Positions 27,003 to 34,596 of a stretch of 41,822 bases of DNA are shown piece after piece (within the stretch, counting starts at the first letter, position 1; every line of letters begins with the position of its first letter). The stretch is from positions 1-41,822 of the forward strand of contig JAFUUE010000037.1 in the NCBI GenBank assembly GCA_017483945.1. Reading direction: 5' to 3'. A program made the translations under genes and the position numbers. The notes beneath the pieces are model-generated. The model worked only from the letters and a program-made list of their open reading frames with translations, did no database searches and was not told where the DNA came from. This DNA comes from Paludibacteraceae bacterium. Its GTDB lineage: Bacteria; Bacteroidota; Bacteroidia; Bacteroidales; Paludibacteraceae.

Positions 27003-27779
27003 CTAATAAATAAATGGGACCACCCGCTTCAGGTTGCGACCGGGGAACTCCTCCGGGAACTCCGCGGCATACTTGTGCCAGATGCTGTTCGCACGAGGCA
27101 CCAGGTTGGCGCACGTGAACCAGAAGAACACAAATCCCGCCCAACTCCACGTCAGCACGGCCCAACCGGCCCACTCCAGTATCTCACCGAAGTAGTTCGC
27201 CGACGTCACGTAGTTGTACATACCCCCCTTCGGCAGGTAATGCTTGCTGTCGCCCGGCTTGCGCAGATGGCGGATGATATAATCGCTGTGGATATTGATT
27301 CCCATGCCGCACAGGAACATCAGCGTACCCAGTATGAAACGCCAGTCCGTCAGCCATGCCGACGTATAAAGCTCCTGATACATAGGCTCCTCCGCCGCAC
27401 GCACGAACAACCAGTAACCCTGTATGTAACCGTTCGTCAGGTTGAATACGATACTCAGTGCCATTATCACTAACGGCATCTTGCTGTTGCCCTTCATCAG
27501 CAGCGGAAACACAAACGAACGCTGAAAATAATGCAACTCAAACAGCAGGAAAAACACCAGATAAGGCAGAGTGAAATGCAACTCCGAACTGCCCCACATG
27601 AACAGCATCACGAAAAACACAGGACACTCCATCAGCATCCAGCCTATCTTGTTGTTAATCGCAGGCCCCCACTTCTCCGAACGCATCTTGCCGTAGCCCG
27701 CATCCACATGATACAACGCCACAAACACCAAAAAACCTATCAGGGCTACTATGAATAGCAAAGACGAAAATTGTTCCAT
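27003..27779 (-). CDS. 3-oxo-5-alpha-steroid 4-dehydrogenase (steroid 5-alpha-reductase) family membrane protein
   Basis: 258 residues with six to seven predicted membrane helices. The conserved C-terminal half of the SRD5A family is plain: GMGINIHSDYIIRHLRKPG, then GGMYNYVTSANYFGEILEWAGWAVL, NLVPRANSIWHKY...FPEEFPGRNLKRVVPFIY. By family it reduces the delta4 bond of a 3-oxo steroid with NADPH to the 5-alpha form in the membrane. Length matches human SRD5A enzymes. It is promoter-proximal, followed after one base by the OYE-family gene. Other related families (DUF1295, isoprenylcysteine methyltransferase-like) are less likely given the YFGE and C-terminal motifs. Confidence 0.85.
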   Translation of the reverse strand: MEQFSSLLFIVALIGFLVFVALYHVDAGYGKMRSEKWGPAINNKIGWMLMECPVFFVMLFMWGSSELHFTLPYLVFFLLFELHYFQRSFVFPLLMKGNSKMPLVIMALSIVFNLTNGYIQGYWLFVRAAEEPMYQELYTSAWLTDWRFILGTLMFLCGMGINIHSDYIIRHLRKPGDSKHYLPKGGMYNYVTSANYFGEILEWAGWAVLTWSWAGFVFFWFTCANLVPRANSIWHKYAAEFPEEFPGRNLKRVVPFIY

Positions 27780-27848
27780 ATCAGTCTCTTATATAAAGAT
27801 AATTATTCTAATGCATACGAGTCCGGCCACAAAAGACCAAACTCGATG

Positions 27849-27879
27849 CAAAGATACGAAAATAAATCCGTATAGACAA
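27849..27879 (-). promoter_or_regulatory. Promoter of the reductase pair
   Basis: -7 TATCTTTG at 27856-27849 and -33 TTG at 27879-27877 within TTTGTCTATACGG, spacer 20 bp. The leader is about 65 nt. Confidence 0.65.
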
Positions 27880-27899
27880 ATAAATCATAAAAAAAGTAC

Positions 27900-28838
27900 C
27901 TATTTTCCGCCTTTTTGGCACAAAAACAGGCCGCCGATAATAATTCCGATGCCTACCAACTTCAGCCACGGCAGGTGCTCACCCATCAGCGACCACATCA
28001 ATAGCGCCGTGAACACAGGACGGATATTATTGAACGCATTCGCGCGCGTCACGCCTATCTCGCGTACCGAATAGCAGAACAGCATGAACGCCGCCACCGA
28101 GCAGAACACCGCCAGGTAACACACCGCACCTATCGCACGATGCCACGCCGCCGCATCGGCCTGACTGCCCGCCATGCCCCCGTCGGTCAGCAACCACAGC
28201 GGCACAAACAGCAGCAGCGACACAAACTGCGTGCACAACACCACCGTCAGCGTGTTGTAGTGCGACGGAATACGACGGAGCATAATCGTGTACATCACCG
28301 CCGAACTCACCGCCAAGAACGCCCACAACAGACCCTTCGGGTCGCCTATCGCAAAACGCGACGAACCCGCCGTCACTAACAGCACCACGCCCGCCGTGGA
28401 CACCACGATTCCCGCTATCGTCGCCCAACTCACACGCTCACGCAGCAGCACTACAGCAAACAGCGGAGCCAGTATCGGACTCGTCGAAAGCAGCGTCTCC
28501 GCCACCGTCGGAGACGTCAACGCCCTGTAACACAGCGTCTCTAACAGAAAATACAGAAACGGCTGGAAGAACCCCGTCAGCACAAACAGCGGCCAGTCCC
28601 GCAGCGAGGGCATCTCCAGCGCCAGACCCGTCTCCCGACCCGCACCGCGACGACGGTCTATCACGCGGCACACCAGACCCGTCAACAGCATCAGCGTCAC
28701 CGCCATACTGAAGCGTAACACAATCAGCATCAGCGGTGTAAACACCACCAACGCCTGCTTTATCGCTATCCCCGCCGCCGACCAGAACAGCATCGCCAAA
28801 ACTATCGCCACATACGGCACATATCGTTTCATATTCAC
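27900..28838 (-). CDS. EamA-family (DMT superfamily) transporter
   Basis: 312 residues with ten predicted helices in two homologous EamA halves (YVAIVLAMLFWSAAGIAIKQAL at the start of the first; the second begins near GLLWAFLAVSSAVMYTIML). Such inner-membrane carriers export or import small metabolites; substrate unknown. The end ...GIIIGGLFLCQKGGK is typical. A second Met at codon 3 could also start. Its likely promoter lies some 270 bases upstream, with repeats in between. Confidence 0.85.
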   Translation of the reverse strand: MNMKRYVPYVAIVLAMLFWSAAGIAIKQALVVFTPLMLIVLRFSMAVTLMLLTGLVCRVIDRRRGAGRETGLALEMPSLRDWPLFVLTGFFQPFLYFLLETLCYRALTSPTVAETLLSTSPILAPLFAVVLLRERVSWATIAGIVVSTAGVVLLVTAGSSRFAIGDPKGLLWAFLAVSSAVMYTIMLRRIPSHYNTLTVVLCTQFVSLLLFVPLWLLTDGGMAGSQADAAAWHRAIGAVCYLAVFCSVAAFMLFCYSVREIGVTRANAFNNIRPVFTALLMWSLMGEHLPWLKLVGIGIIIGGLFLCQKGGK

Positions 28839-28920
28839 ATCTGTTTATTCTACCAATCGCATTCACTTCCCCCTGCCAATATCTCCCCTATTCCACCCGT
28901 AGCCCATCGGAAGCATTCCC

Positions 28921-28953
28921 GACGGTCGGCCGACGGTCGACCGACGGTCGACA
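28921..28953. repeat. Three 11-mers in the EamA leader region
   Basis: GACGGTCGGCC, GACGGTCGACC and GACGGTCGACA follow one another. Each unit contains a short self-complementary core (GGTCGACC in the second). Confidence 0.75.
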
Positions 28954-28984
28954 GGTCTCCTACGAGTATCCCGCACTCACCACA

Positions 28985-29084
28985 CCCACCTGGGACGCGG
29001 GCGGCTCGCCCGCGATCGCGTCTCTGGACGCGGCAACCCTCGTCTCGGTCACAGACCGCGCCCGCGATCGCGTCTCCGGACGCG
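28985..29084 (+). repeat. Composite hairpin repeat, copy D
   Basis: HP1 at 28997-29013, then a third hairpin HP3 CGCGTCtctgGACGCG (29017-29032), HP2 CGGTCacaGACCG (29046-29058) and a second HP3 CGCGTCtccgGACGCG (29069-29084). The order HP1-HP3-HP2 is the fullest form in the window. Confidence 0.85.
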
Positions 29085-29107
29085 ACCTCCGAGACTAAAT
29101 TCCCTGC

Positions 29108-29138
29108 AAAGTTACCGCTTTTTTTCCACATTCGCAAC
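29108..29138 (-). promoter_or_regulatory. Promoter directed at the EamA gene
   Basis: -7 TAACTTTG at 29115-29108, -33 TTG at 29138-29136 within GTTGCGAATGTG, spacer 20 bp. If used, the transcript runs through the repeat block before reaching the start at 28838. Confidence 0.6.
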
Positions 29139-29146
29139 ACCCCGCT

Positions 29147-29176
29147 TGTATAAATCACAAAAAAGCACTACCTTTG
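29147..29176 (+). promoter_or_regulatory. Promoter of the pseudouridine synthase gene
   Basis: -33 TTG at 29147-29149 in CTTGTATAAATC, -7 TACCTTTG at 29169-29176, spacer 19 bp. It places the start at 29194, not at an in-frame ATG at 29146. Confidence 0.75.
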
Positions 29177-29193
29177 TACCCAAATTACACACC

Positions 29194-29895
29194 ATGACTA
29201 TACTCTACGAAGACAACCACCTACTCGCCGTCAACAAAGCCGTCGGCGAAATCGTACAAGGCGACAAGACCGGAGACACACCGCTCTGCGAAACACTAAA
29301 AGCCTATATCAAAGACAAATACAACAAACCCGGCGACGTCTTCCTCGGCGTCCCACACCGTCTCGACCGCCCCACAACAGGCGTCGTCCTCTTCGCACGC
29401 ACATCCAAAGCACTCACACGCCTCAACGACATGTTCCGCGCTAAGTCCGCCGAAGCCCTCGACTCCGCCGATGTCTCCAAGACCTACTGGGCCATCGTCC
29501 AAGGACAACCGCCCACGCCCGAAGCCACACTCGATAACTACCTGCTGCGCAACGAGAAGCAGAACAAGTCCTACATCGTCCGACCCGGCACTCGCGACGC
29601 CAAACATGCGCTGCTCACCTACCGCACACTCGCCTGCGGCGACCGCTACTCCCTGCTCGAGATCCATCTCCTGACCGGACGCCACCACCAGATCCGATGC
29701 CAACTCGCCGCCATCGGCTGCCCCGTCAAAGGAGACCTCAAGTACGGCGCACGGCGCAGCAACCCCGACGGCGGCATATGCCTCCACGCACGCGCCCTCA
29801 CACTCACGCACCCCGTCGCACGCACAACCCTCACCATCACCGCACCCACACCGCCCGACCCGCTCTGGCAACAGCTCTTCCCGCACCAAGACTGA
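29194..29895 (+). CDS. RluA-family pseudouridine synthase
   Basis: 233 residues. The catalytic Asp58 is in the family motif HRLDRPTTGVVLFA; other RluA signatures are TILYEDNHLLAVNKAVG at the start, KTYWAIV, LLTGRHHQIRCQLAAIGCPVKGDLKYG and LHARALTLTHP. No S4 RNA-binding domain precedes it. It isomerises uridine in rRNA or tRNA; the target position cannot be told. Confidence 0.93.
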   Translation: MTILYEDNHLLAVNKAVGEIVQGDKTGDTPLCETLKAYIKDKYNKPGDVFLGVPHRLDRPTTGVVLFARTSKALTRLNDMFRAKSAEALDSADVSKTYWAIVQGQPPTPEATLDNYLLRNEKQNKSYIVRPGTRDAKHALLTYRTLACGDRYSLLEIHLLTGRHHQIRCQLAAIGCPVKGDLKYGARRSNPDGGICLHARALTLTHPVARTTLTITAPTPPDPLWQQLFPHQD

Positions 29896-29926
29896 CCGGC
29901 AAGACTGACTATTTTTTGCACGACAC

Positions 29927-29957
29927 TTGCATATGTCAGAAAAAATACGTAACTTTG
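29927..29957 (+). promoter_or_regulatory. Promoter of ffh-folD
   Basis: -33 TTG at 29927-29929 in CTTGCATATGTC (same 12-mer as at the glycosyltransferase promoter), -7 TAACTTTG at 29950-29957, spacer 20 bp, T-tract upstream. Confidence 0.8.
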
Positions 29958-29982
29958 CACCCCAATCGTATAATAGACTACT

Positions 29983-31284
29983 ATGTTTGATAACCTAAGC
30001 GAACGACTCGAACGGTCGTTCAAGATACTCAAAGGCGAAGGCCGCATCACCGAAATCAACGTGGCCGAGACAGTCAAGGACATCCGCAAAGCACTCCTTG
30101 AAGCCGACGTCAACTACAAGACTGCCAAGCAGTTCACCGACCGGGTCAAGCAGAAAGCACTCGGCCAGGACGTCCTCACCGCCGTCCGACCCGGACAACT
30201 GCTCATCAAAATCACACACGACGAACTGGCCGACCTCATGGGCGGACAGGCGCAGGAGATGAACATCAAAGGCTCACCCGCCATCATCCTCATGGCCGGC
30301 CTCCAAGGTTCCGGTAAAACGACCCATGCCGCCAAACTGGCTAACTGGCTCCGGACCAAGAAAGGCAAGCGCGTCATGCTCGCCGCATGTGACGTCTATA
30401 GACCCGCCGCCATCGAGCAACTCCGCGTCCTCGGTGAGCAAATCAACGCCAAAGTCTATACCGAAGAGACCGAATCCAACCCCGTCCGCAAGGCCGAGAA
30501 AGCCGTCCAAGAAGCACGACGCTTCGGCTACGATGTGCTCATCATCGATACCGCCGGACGTCTCGCAGTGGACGAGCAGATGATGCAGGAGATTGCCGCC
30601 ATCAAGACCGCCGTCAACCCCTCCGAGACGCTCTTCGTCGTGGACGCCATGACAGGACAGGATGCCGTCAATACCGCCAAGGAGTTCAACGACCGACTCG
30701 ACTTCGACGGCGTCATACTCACCAAGTTGGACGGCGACACACGAGGCGGTGCCGCGCTCTCCATCCGCAGCGTCGTGGACAAACCCATCAAGTTCATCGG
30801 CACCGGCGAGAAGATGGAAGCACTCGACGTCTTCCACCCCGCACGTATGGCCGACCGTATCCTCGGAATGGGCGACGTCGTCAGCCTCGTCGAACGGGCA
30901 CAGGAGCAGTACGACGAACAGGAAGCACGACGCATCAGCAAGAAAATCGCCAAGAACCAGTTCGACTTCAACGACTTCCGCTCACAACTCGCCCAGATAA
31001 AGAAAATGGGTAACATGAAGGACCTCATGGGCATGATTCCCGGCATGGGCAAAGCGCTTAAGGACGTGGAAATCAGTGACGATGCCTTCAAACCCATAGA
31101 GGCCATCATCGACTCCATGACACCCGCCGAACGAGCCAACCCAGCACTCCTCAACGGCAGCCGAAAGGACCGCATCGCACGCGGCTCCGGCACATCCATC
31201 GTCGAGGTCAACCGCTTCCTCAAACAGTTTGAGCAGACCTCCAAGATGATGCGTAAAGTCCAACAGATGAAGTTCAAACGATGA
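29983..31284 (+). CDS. ffh: Signal recognition particle GTPase Ffh (SRP54)
   Basis: 433 residues in N, G and M domains. Helical N domain 1-90; G domain with GLQGSGKTTHAAKLA (about 105-119), DVYRPAAIEQL, DTAGR (about 188) and TKLDGDTRGGAA; Met-rich M domain (about 310-433, MGNMKDLMGMIPGMGK, MMRKVQQMKFKR) for signal peptides and SRP RNA. It delivers nascent membrane proteins to FtsY. No SRP RNA gene was recognised nearby. The stop overlaps the folD ATG by four bases. Confidence 0.98.
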   Translation: MFDNLSERLERSFKILKGEGRITEINVAETVKDIRKALLEADVNYKTAKQFTDRVKQKALGQDVLTAVRPGQLLIKITHDELADLMGGQAQEMNIKGSPAIILMAGLQGSGKTTHAAKLANWLRTKKGKRVMLAACDVYRPAAIEQLRVLGEQINAKVYTEETESNPVRKAEKAVQEARRFGYDVLIIDTAGRLAVDEQMMQEIAAIKTAVNPSETLFVVDAMTGQDAVNTAKEFNDRLDFDGVILTKLDGDTRGGAALSIRSVVDKPIKFIGTGEKMEALDVFHPARMADRILGMGDVVSLVERAQEQYDEQEARRISKKIAKNQFDFNDFRSQLAQIKKMGNMKDLMGMIPGMGKALKDVEISDDAFKPIEAIIDSMTPAERANPALLNGSRKDRIARGSGTSIVEVNRFLKQFEQTSKMMRKVQQMKFKR

Positions 31285-32192
31285 TACTCCTCGACGGCAA
31301 ACAGGTAGCAGCGGACATCCGCCGGCAGCTCCGCGAACAAGTGGACGCCCTCCTCCGTGCTGGACAACGCGCCCCGCACCTCGCCGTCATCATCGTCGGC
31401 GACAACCCCGCCAGCCTCACCTATGTACGCAACAAGGTGCGGGCCTGCGACGAAGTCGGCTTCCGCACCACACGCATCGACCTGCCTGCCGACATCTCCC
31501 AAGACGCCCTCCTCGCCGAAGTCCGCCGCCTCAACGACGACCCCGGCATCGACGGATTCATCGTCCAACTCCCGCTCCCCCCGCATATCAACGAGGCCGC
31601 CGTCACACAAGCCATCGACTGGCGCAAGGACGTGGACGGACTCCACCCGCATAACATCGGACTCACCGCACTCGGCATGCCCTCACTCGTCAGCGCCACC
31701 CCACGAGGCATACGCGAACTGCTGGCGCACTATAACATACAGACCGCCGGACGCCATGTCGTCGTCATCGGACGCTCCAACATCGTGGGCAAACCCATGG
31801 CCATGCTCCTCATGCAACGCCCCTACCTCTCGCTGCCCAACATGTCCGCCTCCGCACTCGGAGACGCCACCGTCACCGTCTGCCACAGCAAGACACACGA
31901 CCTCCGTACCATATGCCTCTCCGCCGACATCATCATCGTCGCCGCAGGCCAACCTGCCCTGCTCACGGCCGACATGGTGCGACCCGGAGCCGTCGTCGTC
32001 GATGTCGGCATCAACCATATCGAAGACCCCGCCTCACCACGCGGCTACCGCCTCGTCGGAGACGTGGACTTCCCCGATGTCGCGCCCCGTTGCGCCTACA
32101 TCACACCCGTCCCCGGCGGAGTCGGACCCATGACCATCGCCGGCCTGCTACAGAACACCATGCAGGCATACACCGACAGCCTTAGCCGCTAA
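31281..32192 (+). CDS. folD: Bifunctional methylene-tetrahydrofolate dehydrogenase/cyclohydrolase FolD
   Basis: 303 residues. Cytoplasmic one-carbon enzyme interconverting 5,10-methylene- and 10-formyl-THF with NADP(H). Active-site Tyr and Lys appear in ASLTYVRNKVRACDEVG; QLPLPPHI, KDVDGLHPHN, the NADP loop IGRSNIVGKPMAMLLM and PVPGGVGPMTIAGL are all present. ATGA overlap with ffh implies coupled translation. Confidence 0.98.
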   Translation: MILLDGKQVAADIRRQLREQVDALLRAGQRAPHLAVIIVGDNPASLTYVRNKVRACDEVGFRTTRIDLPADISQDALLAEVRRLNDDPGIDGFIVQLPLPPHINEAAVTQAIDWRKDVDGLHPHNIGLTALGMPSLVSATPRGIRELLAHYNIQTAGRHVVVIGRSNIVGKPMAMLLMQRPYLSLPNMSASALGDATVTVCHSKTHDLRTICLSADIIIVAAGQPALLTADMVRPGAVVVDVGINHIEDPASPRGYRLVGDVDFPDVAPRCAYITPVPGGVGPMTIAGLLQNTMQAYTDSLSR

Positions 32193-32203
32193 CAACAACC
32201 GAC

Positions 32204-32815
32204 ATGAACATCCTCTGCGCTTGCCTCACATTGCTCTCCGTAGTCACCACCTACACCAACTCCACCTACCACACACGGTGCGAGGAACCCGTCTCCGCAC
32301 CCGCCTCCGTTGCCAATAGTATCGTGGACACACTCGTCTATCAGTTCCAGACCGACCCCGAACGCCTCTTCGACTGGGCCTTCGTCGGAACGACTCTGCA
32401 GGGAGATAAAGACAAAGATGCCTTCCAACTCGTCTGGAAGGAGAACACATACGTACCCGAAGAGAACTCAAGCCGACTCCTGTTCGACGTCGTCGTCCCC
32501 GGCTTCACCACCTTCCGCGACCTCGTACTCGAGACCGCCCTCACCGACACCTTCGACACACGCGGCAACCGACATGCACGACTCGACCTCCACTACTCCG
32601 GCAATATGCTGCGCGTCTTCAACCTCACCTTCAGCGTCTTGCCCGTCACACACGACAGCTGCACACTCATCCTCGACGGAGAGGTCAAGTTCGGCTGGTT
32701 CTTCAATATGTTCATCTCACGCAAAGTCTATCGTAATGTCATCGAATGGCGCCTACAGCGGTTCCTGCTGAATGTCCGGCGCCGAGCCGAAGGACACTAC
32801 GACCAACCCGCATAA
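32204..32815 (+). CDS. Unrecognised protein between folD and the sirtuin gene
   Basis: 203 residues, 11 bases after folD and 14 before the sirtuin start. The first 18 residues are hydrophobic (MNILCACLTLLSVVTTYT) and may be a short signal peptide or membrane anchor. The rest reads as strands (RLLFDVVVPGFTTF, LDLHYSGNMLRVFNLTFSVLP, CTLILDGEVKFGWFF) ending in a basic amphipathic helix (RNVIEWRLQRFLLNVRRRAE). No catalytic motif is evident. Codon use is like its neighbours, so it is probably a real gene of the local operon. Confidence 0.7.
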   Translation: MNILCACLTLLSVVTTYTNSTYHTRCEEPVSAPASVANSIVDTLVYQFQTDPERLFDWAFVGTTLQGDKDKDAFQLVWKENTYVPEENSSRLLFDVVVPGFTTFRDLVLETALTDTFDTRGNRHARLDLHYSGNMLRVFNLTFSVLPVTHDSCTLILDGEVKFGWFFNMFISRKVYRNVIEWRLQRFLLNVRRRAEGHYDQPA

Positions 32816-32829
32816 TAACCTCTTGTCTT

Positions 32830-33525
32830 ATGAAAATCGTTGTCTTTACCGGAGCAGGCGTCAGCGCTGAGAGCGGCCTGGGAACCTTCCGCGACGCGGA
32901 CGGATTATGGGAGAAATACCGCATCGAAGATGTATGTACACACGAAGCATGGCTGCGCAATCCCCAATTGTGCGTCGATTTCTATAACGCACGGCGCCGC
33001 GACGCCCTCGCCGCACAGCCTAATGCCGCCCACCTGGCCATCGCACGCCTGCAGCAACACATTCCCGGCACCGAAGTCATCACCCAGAACATCGACGACC
33101 TCCACGAGCGCGCCGGTAGCACCAACGTCACACACCTCCACGGCGAGATAACCAAACTGCGCTCCTCCGTCAACGAGACAGCCGCCATACCCCTCGACGG
33201 ATGGGAGCAACACTACGGCGACCGCCACCCTGACGGCAGCCTCCTCCGACCCTATATCGTCTTCTTCGGAGAGGGCGTCCCTTACTTCCCCCAAGCCTGC
33301 GACATCGCTTCGCACGCCGACATCCTCCTCGTCGTCGGCACCAGCCTCAACGTCTATCCCGCCGCCTCACTCCTCGCCTACGCGCCCGAGAAGGCACAAA
33401 TCATACTCGTGGACCCCGGTATGCCCGAGATGGGACCCTACCGCGACCGCATCCGCCATATACGCAAACCCGCGTCCGTCGGCGTACCCGAAGTCGTCAA
33501 CGAACTGCTCGCCGCCTACGCCTAA
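32830..33525 (+). CDS. cobB: Sir2-family NAD-dependent protein deacylase
   Basis: 231 residues from ATG 32830. The NAD-binding motifs GAGVSAESGLGTFRD (8-22), TQNIDDLHERAG (85-96) and catalytic His104 (HLHGE) are intact, as is VVGTSLNVYPAASLL. Tyr52 and Arg55 (FYNARR) match the pair that in class III sirtuins (SIRT5, E. coli CobB) selects negatively charged acyl lysines, so desuccinylase activity is likely. The four cysteines that hold the structural zinc are missing: the segment between HGEITKLR and the LRPYIVFFGEGVP loop has no Cys. Confidence 0.92.
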   Translation: MKIVVFTGAGVSAESGLGTFRDADGLWEKYRIEDVCTHEAWLRNPQLCVDFYNARRRDALAAQPNAAHLAIARLQQHIPGTEVITQNIDDLHERAGSTNVTHLHGEITKLRSSVNETAAIPLDGWEQHYGDRHPDGSLLRPYIVFFGEGVPYFPQACDIASHADILLVVGTSLNVYPAASLLAYAPEKAQIILVDPGMPEMGPYRDRIRHIRKPASVGVPEVVNELLAAYA

Positions 33526-33535
33526 CACCCCCACA

Positions 33536-33839
33536 GGCCACGACTGCCACCTGGGACGCGGGCGTTCTCGTCTCGGTCACAGACCGCCCCTTCACAGGCC
33601 ACGACTGCCACCTGGGACGTGAAGCGATTAAGGCGCACCGAGAATGTCCGGTGGACATTCGAAGGAGTAAGTGCGCCGCGCGAGTCTGCGAAGCAGACAT
33701 AGAATGCCTTATCGGCTCGCCCGCGAGCGCATCACAGATGCGGCACCCCTCGTCTCGGTCACAGACGCTCCTTCACAGGACACGACTGCCACCTGGGACG
33801 CGGGCGGCTCGCCCGCGAACGCGTCACCAGACGCGCCCG
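33536..33839 (+). repeat. Tandem block of composite hairpin repeats (copies E-H)
   Basis: The left arm CACGACTGCCACCTGGGACG occurs three times (about 33540, 33600 and 33782). Copy E has a shortened HP1 and HP2 at 33574-33586. Copy F is interrupted at 33620 by a structured insert and resumes at about 33715 as copy G with an HP3 variant CGCATCacaGATGCG (33728-33742). Copy H has HP1 33800-33816 and HP3 33820-33835. The HP3 variants keep pairing while changing bases. No gene is evident here. Confidence 0.85.
33621..33714 (+). other. Multi-hairpin insert inside a composite repeat
   Basis: Outer arms CGATtAAGGC (33625-33634) and GCCTTATCG (33706-33714) enclose GGCGCAC/GTGCGCC (33632-33638 with 33671-33677), within which GAATGTCC-ggt-GGACATTC (33642-33660) forms a perfect stem, and beside it GTCTGC-gaa-GCAGAC (33684-33698). 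The nested layout suggests a folded RNA or a palindromic mobile repeat. Confidence 0.7.
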
Positions 33840-33860
33840 TTTTCGACTTTTGACTTTCGA
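33840..33860. repeat. Heptad repeat before the transglycosylase start
   Basis: TTTTCGA, CTTTTGA, CTTTCGA in register, five bases before the ATG at 33866. It is the reverse complement of the heptads after mutS. Confidence 0.55.
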
Positions 33861-33865
33861 CTCTC

Positions 33866-34570
33866 ATGAACTCCGCCGCCATATATAAGAAAGCCCTGCG
33901 GCGCAAACGCACCTACTCCCTGGTCACCGTCTGCACCGTCCTCTCCGCCCTACTTGCCACCGGCGGAGCCGGCTGGTGGCGCGGAGACCAAGTCGCCGAA
34001 GAGCAACTCCAAGAGACACGTATCCTCAGCAACGTCCCCTACGCCGAGTACTTCATCCAGTACGCCCCGGAAGCAGGACTCGACTGGCACATGGTCGCCG
34101 CCGTTGCCTACCACGAGAGCCGCTATAACCCCGCCGCCCACTCACGGAGCGGTGCATGCGGCATCATGCAACTCATGCCCCGCACCGCACAGCGGTTCGG
34201 ACTCAACGACTCCACTCTCTGGGAGCCCGAAGATAATATCCGCGCGGGCGTACATTATATAAAGCGCCTGCAGGAGCAGTTCGTCTTCATACCCGACTCC
34301 GCCGAACGACTGCGCTTCGTGCTCGCCTCCTACAATGCCGGACCCGCGCATATACACGACGCACGCCGACTCGCACGCGAGTATGGCGACAACCCCTACC
34401 GCTGGAACGATGTCGAGACATGGCTCACACGCCTTGACGACCCCCAATACTACAACGACAGCCTCGTCCTCTACGGCGCCTTCCGGGCCGGGGAGACCAC
34501 ACGCTATGTCCACTCCGTACTGCGCACCTACGACCGCATCCTCGCCGCCGACATGCTCACGCTGCCATAA
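33866..34570 (+). CDS. Membrane-anchored lytic transglycosylase (SLT fold)
   Basis: 234 residues. One N-terminal membrane helix (about 18-37) after a basic start (KKALRRKRTY). The SLT domain has catalytic Glu84 in AAVAYHESRYNPAA, then SGACGIMQLMPRTAQRFGL, DNIRAGVHYIKRL and ASYNAGPAHI. It cleaves peptidoglycan glycan strands to 1,6-anhydro-muropeptides in the periplasm. MltF-like in domain content but without the solute-binding domain. No standard promoter was seen; the upstream spacer is all repeats. Confidence 0.93.
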   Translation: MNSAAIYKKALRRKRTYSLVTVCTVLSALLATGGAGWWRGDQVAEEQLQETRILSNVPYAEYFIQYAPEAGLDWHMVAAVAYHESRYNPAAHSRSGACGIMQLMPRTAQRFGLNDSTLWEPEDNIRAGVHYIKRLQEQFVFIPDSAERLRFVLASYNAGPAHIHDARRLAREYGDNPYRWNDVETWLTRLDDPQYYNDSLVLYGAFRAGETTRYVHSVLRTYDRILAADMLTLP

Positions 34571-34596
34571 CACACTAACACCCCCTCTTTCGCACA

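Noticed and set aside
30528-31652. 374-residue minus-strand frame across ffh and folD
   Set aside because: Crosses two well-supported genes; low-complexity Ser/Arg-rich translation.
33651-33869. Open frame through the tandem composite repeats
   Set aside because: Consists of repeat sequence and ends in heptads before the real start at 33866.
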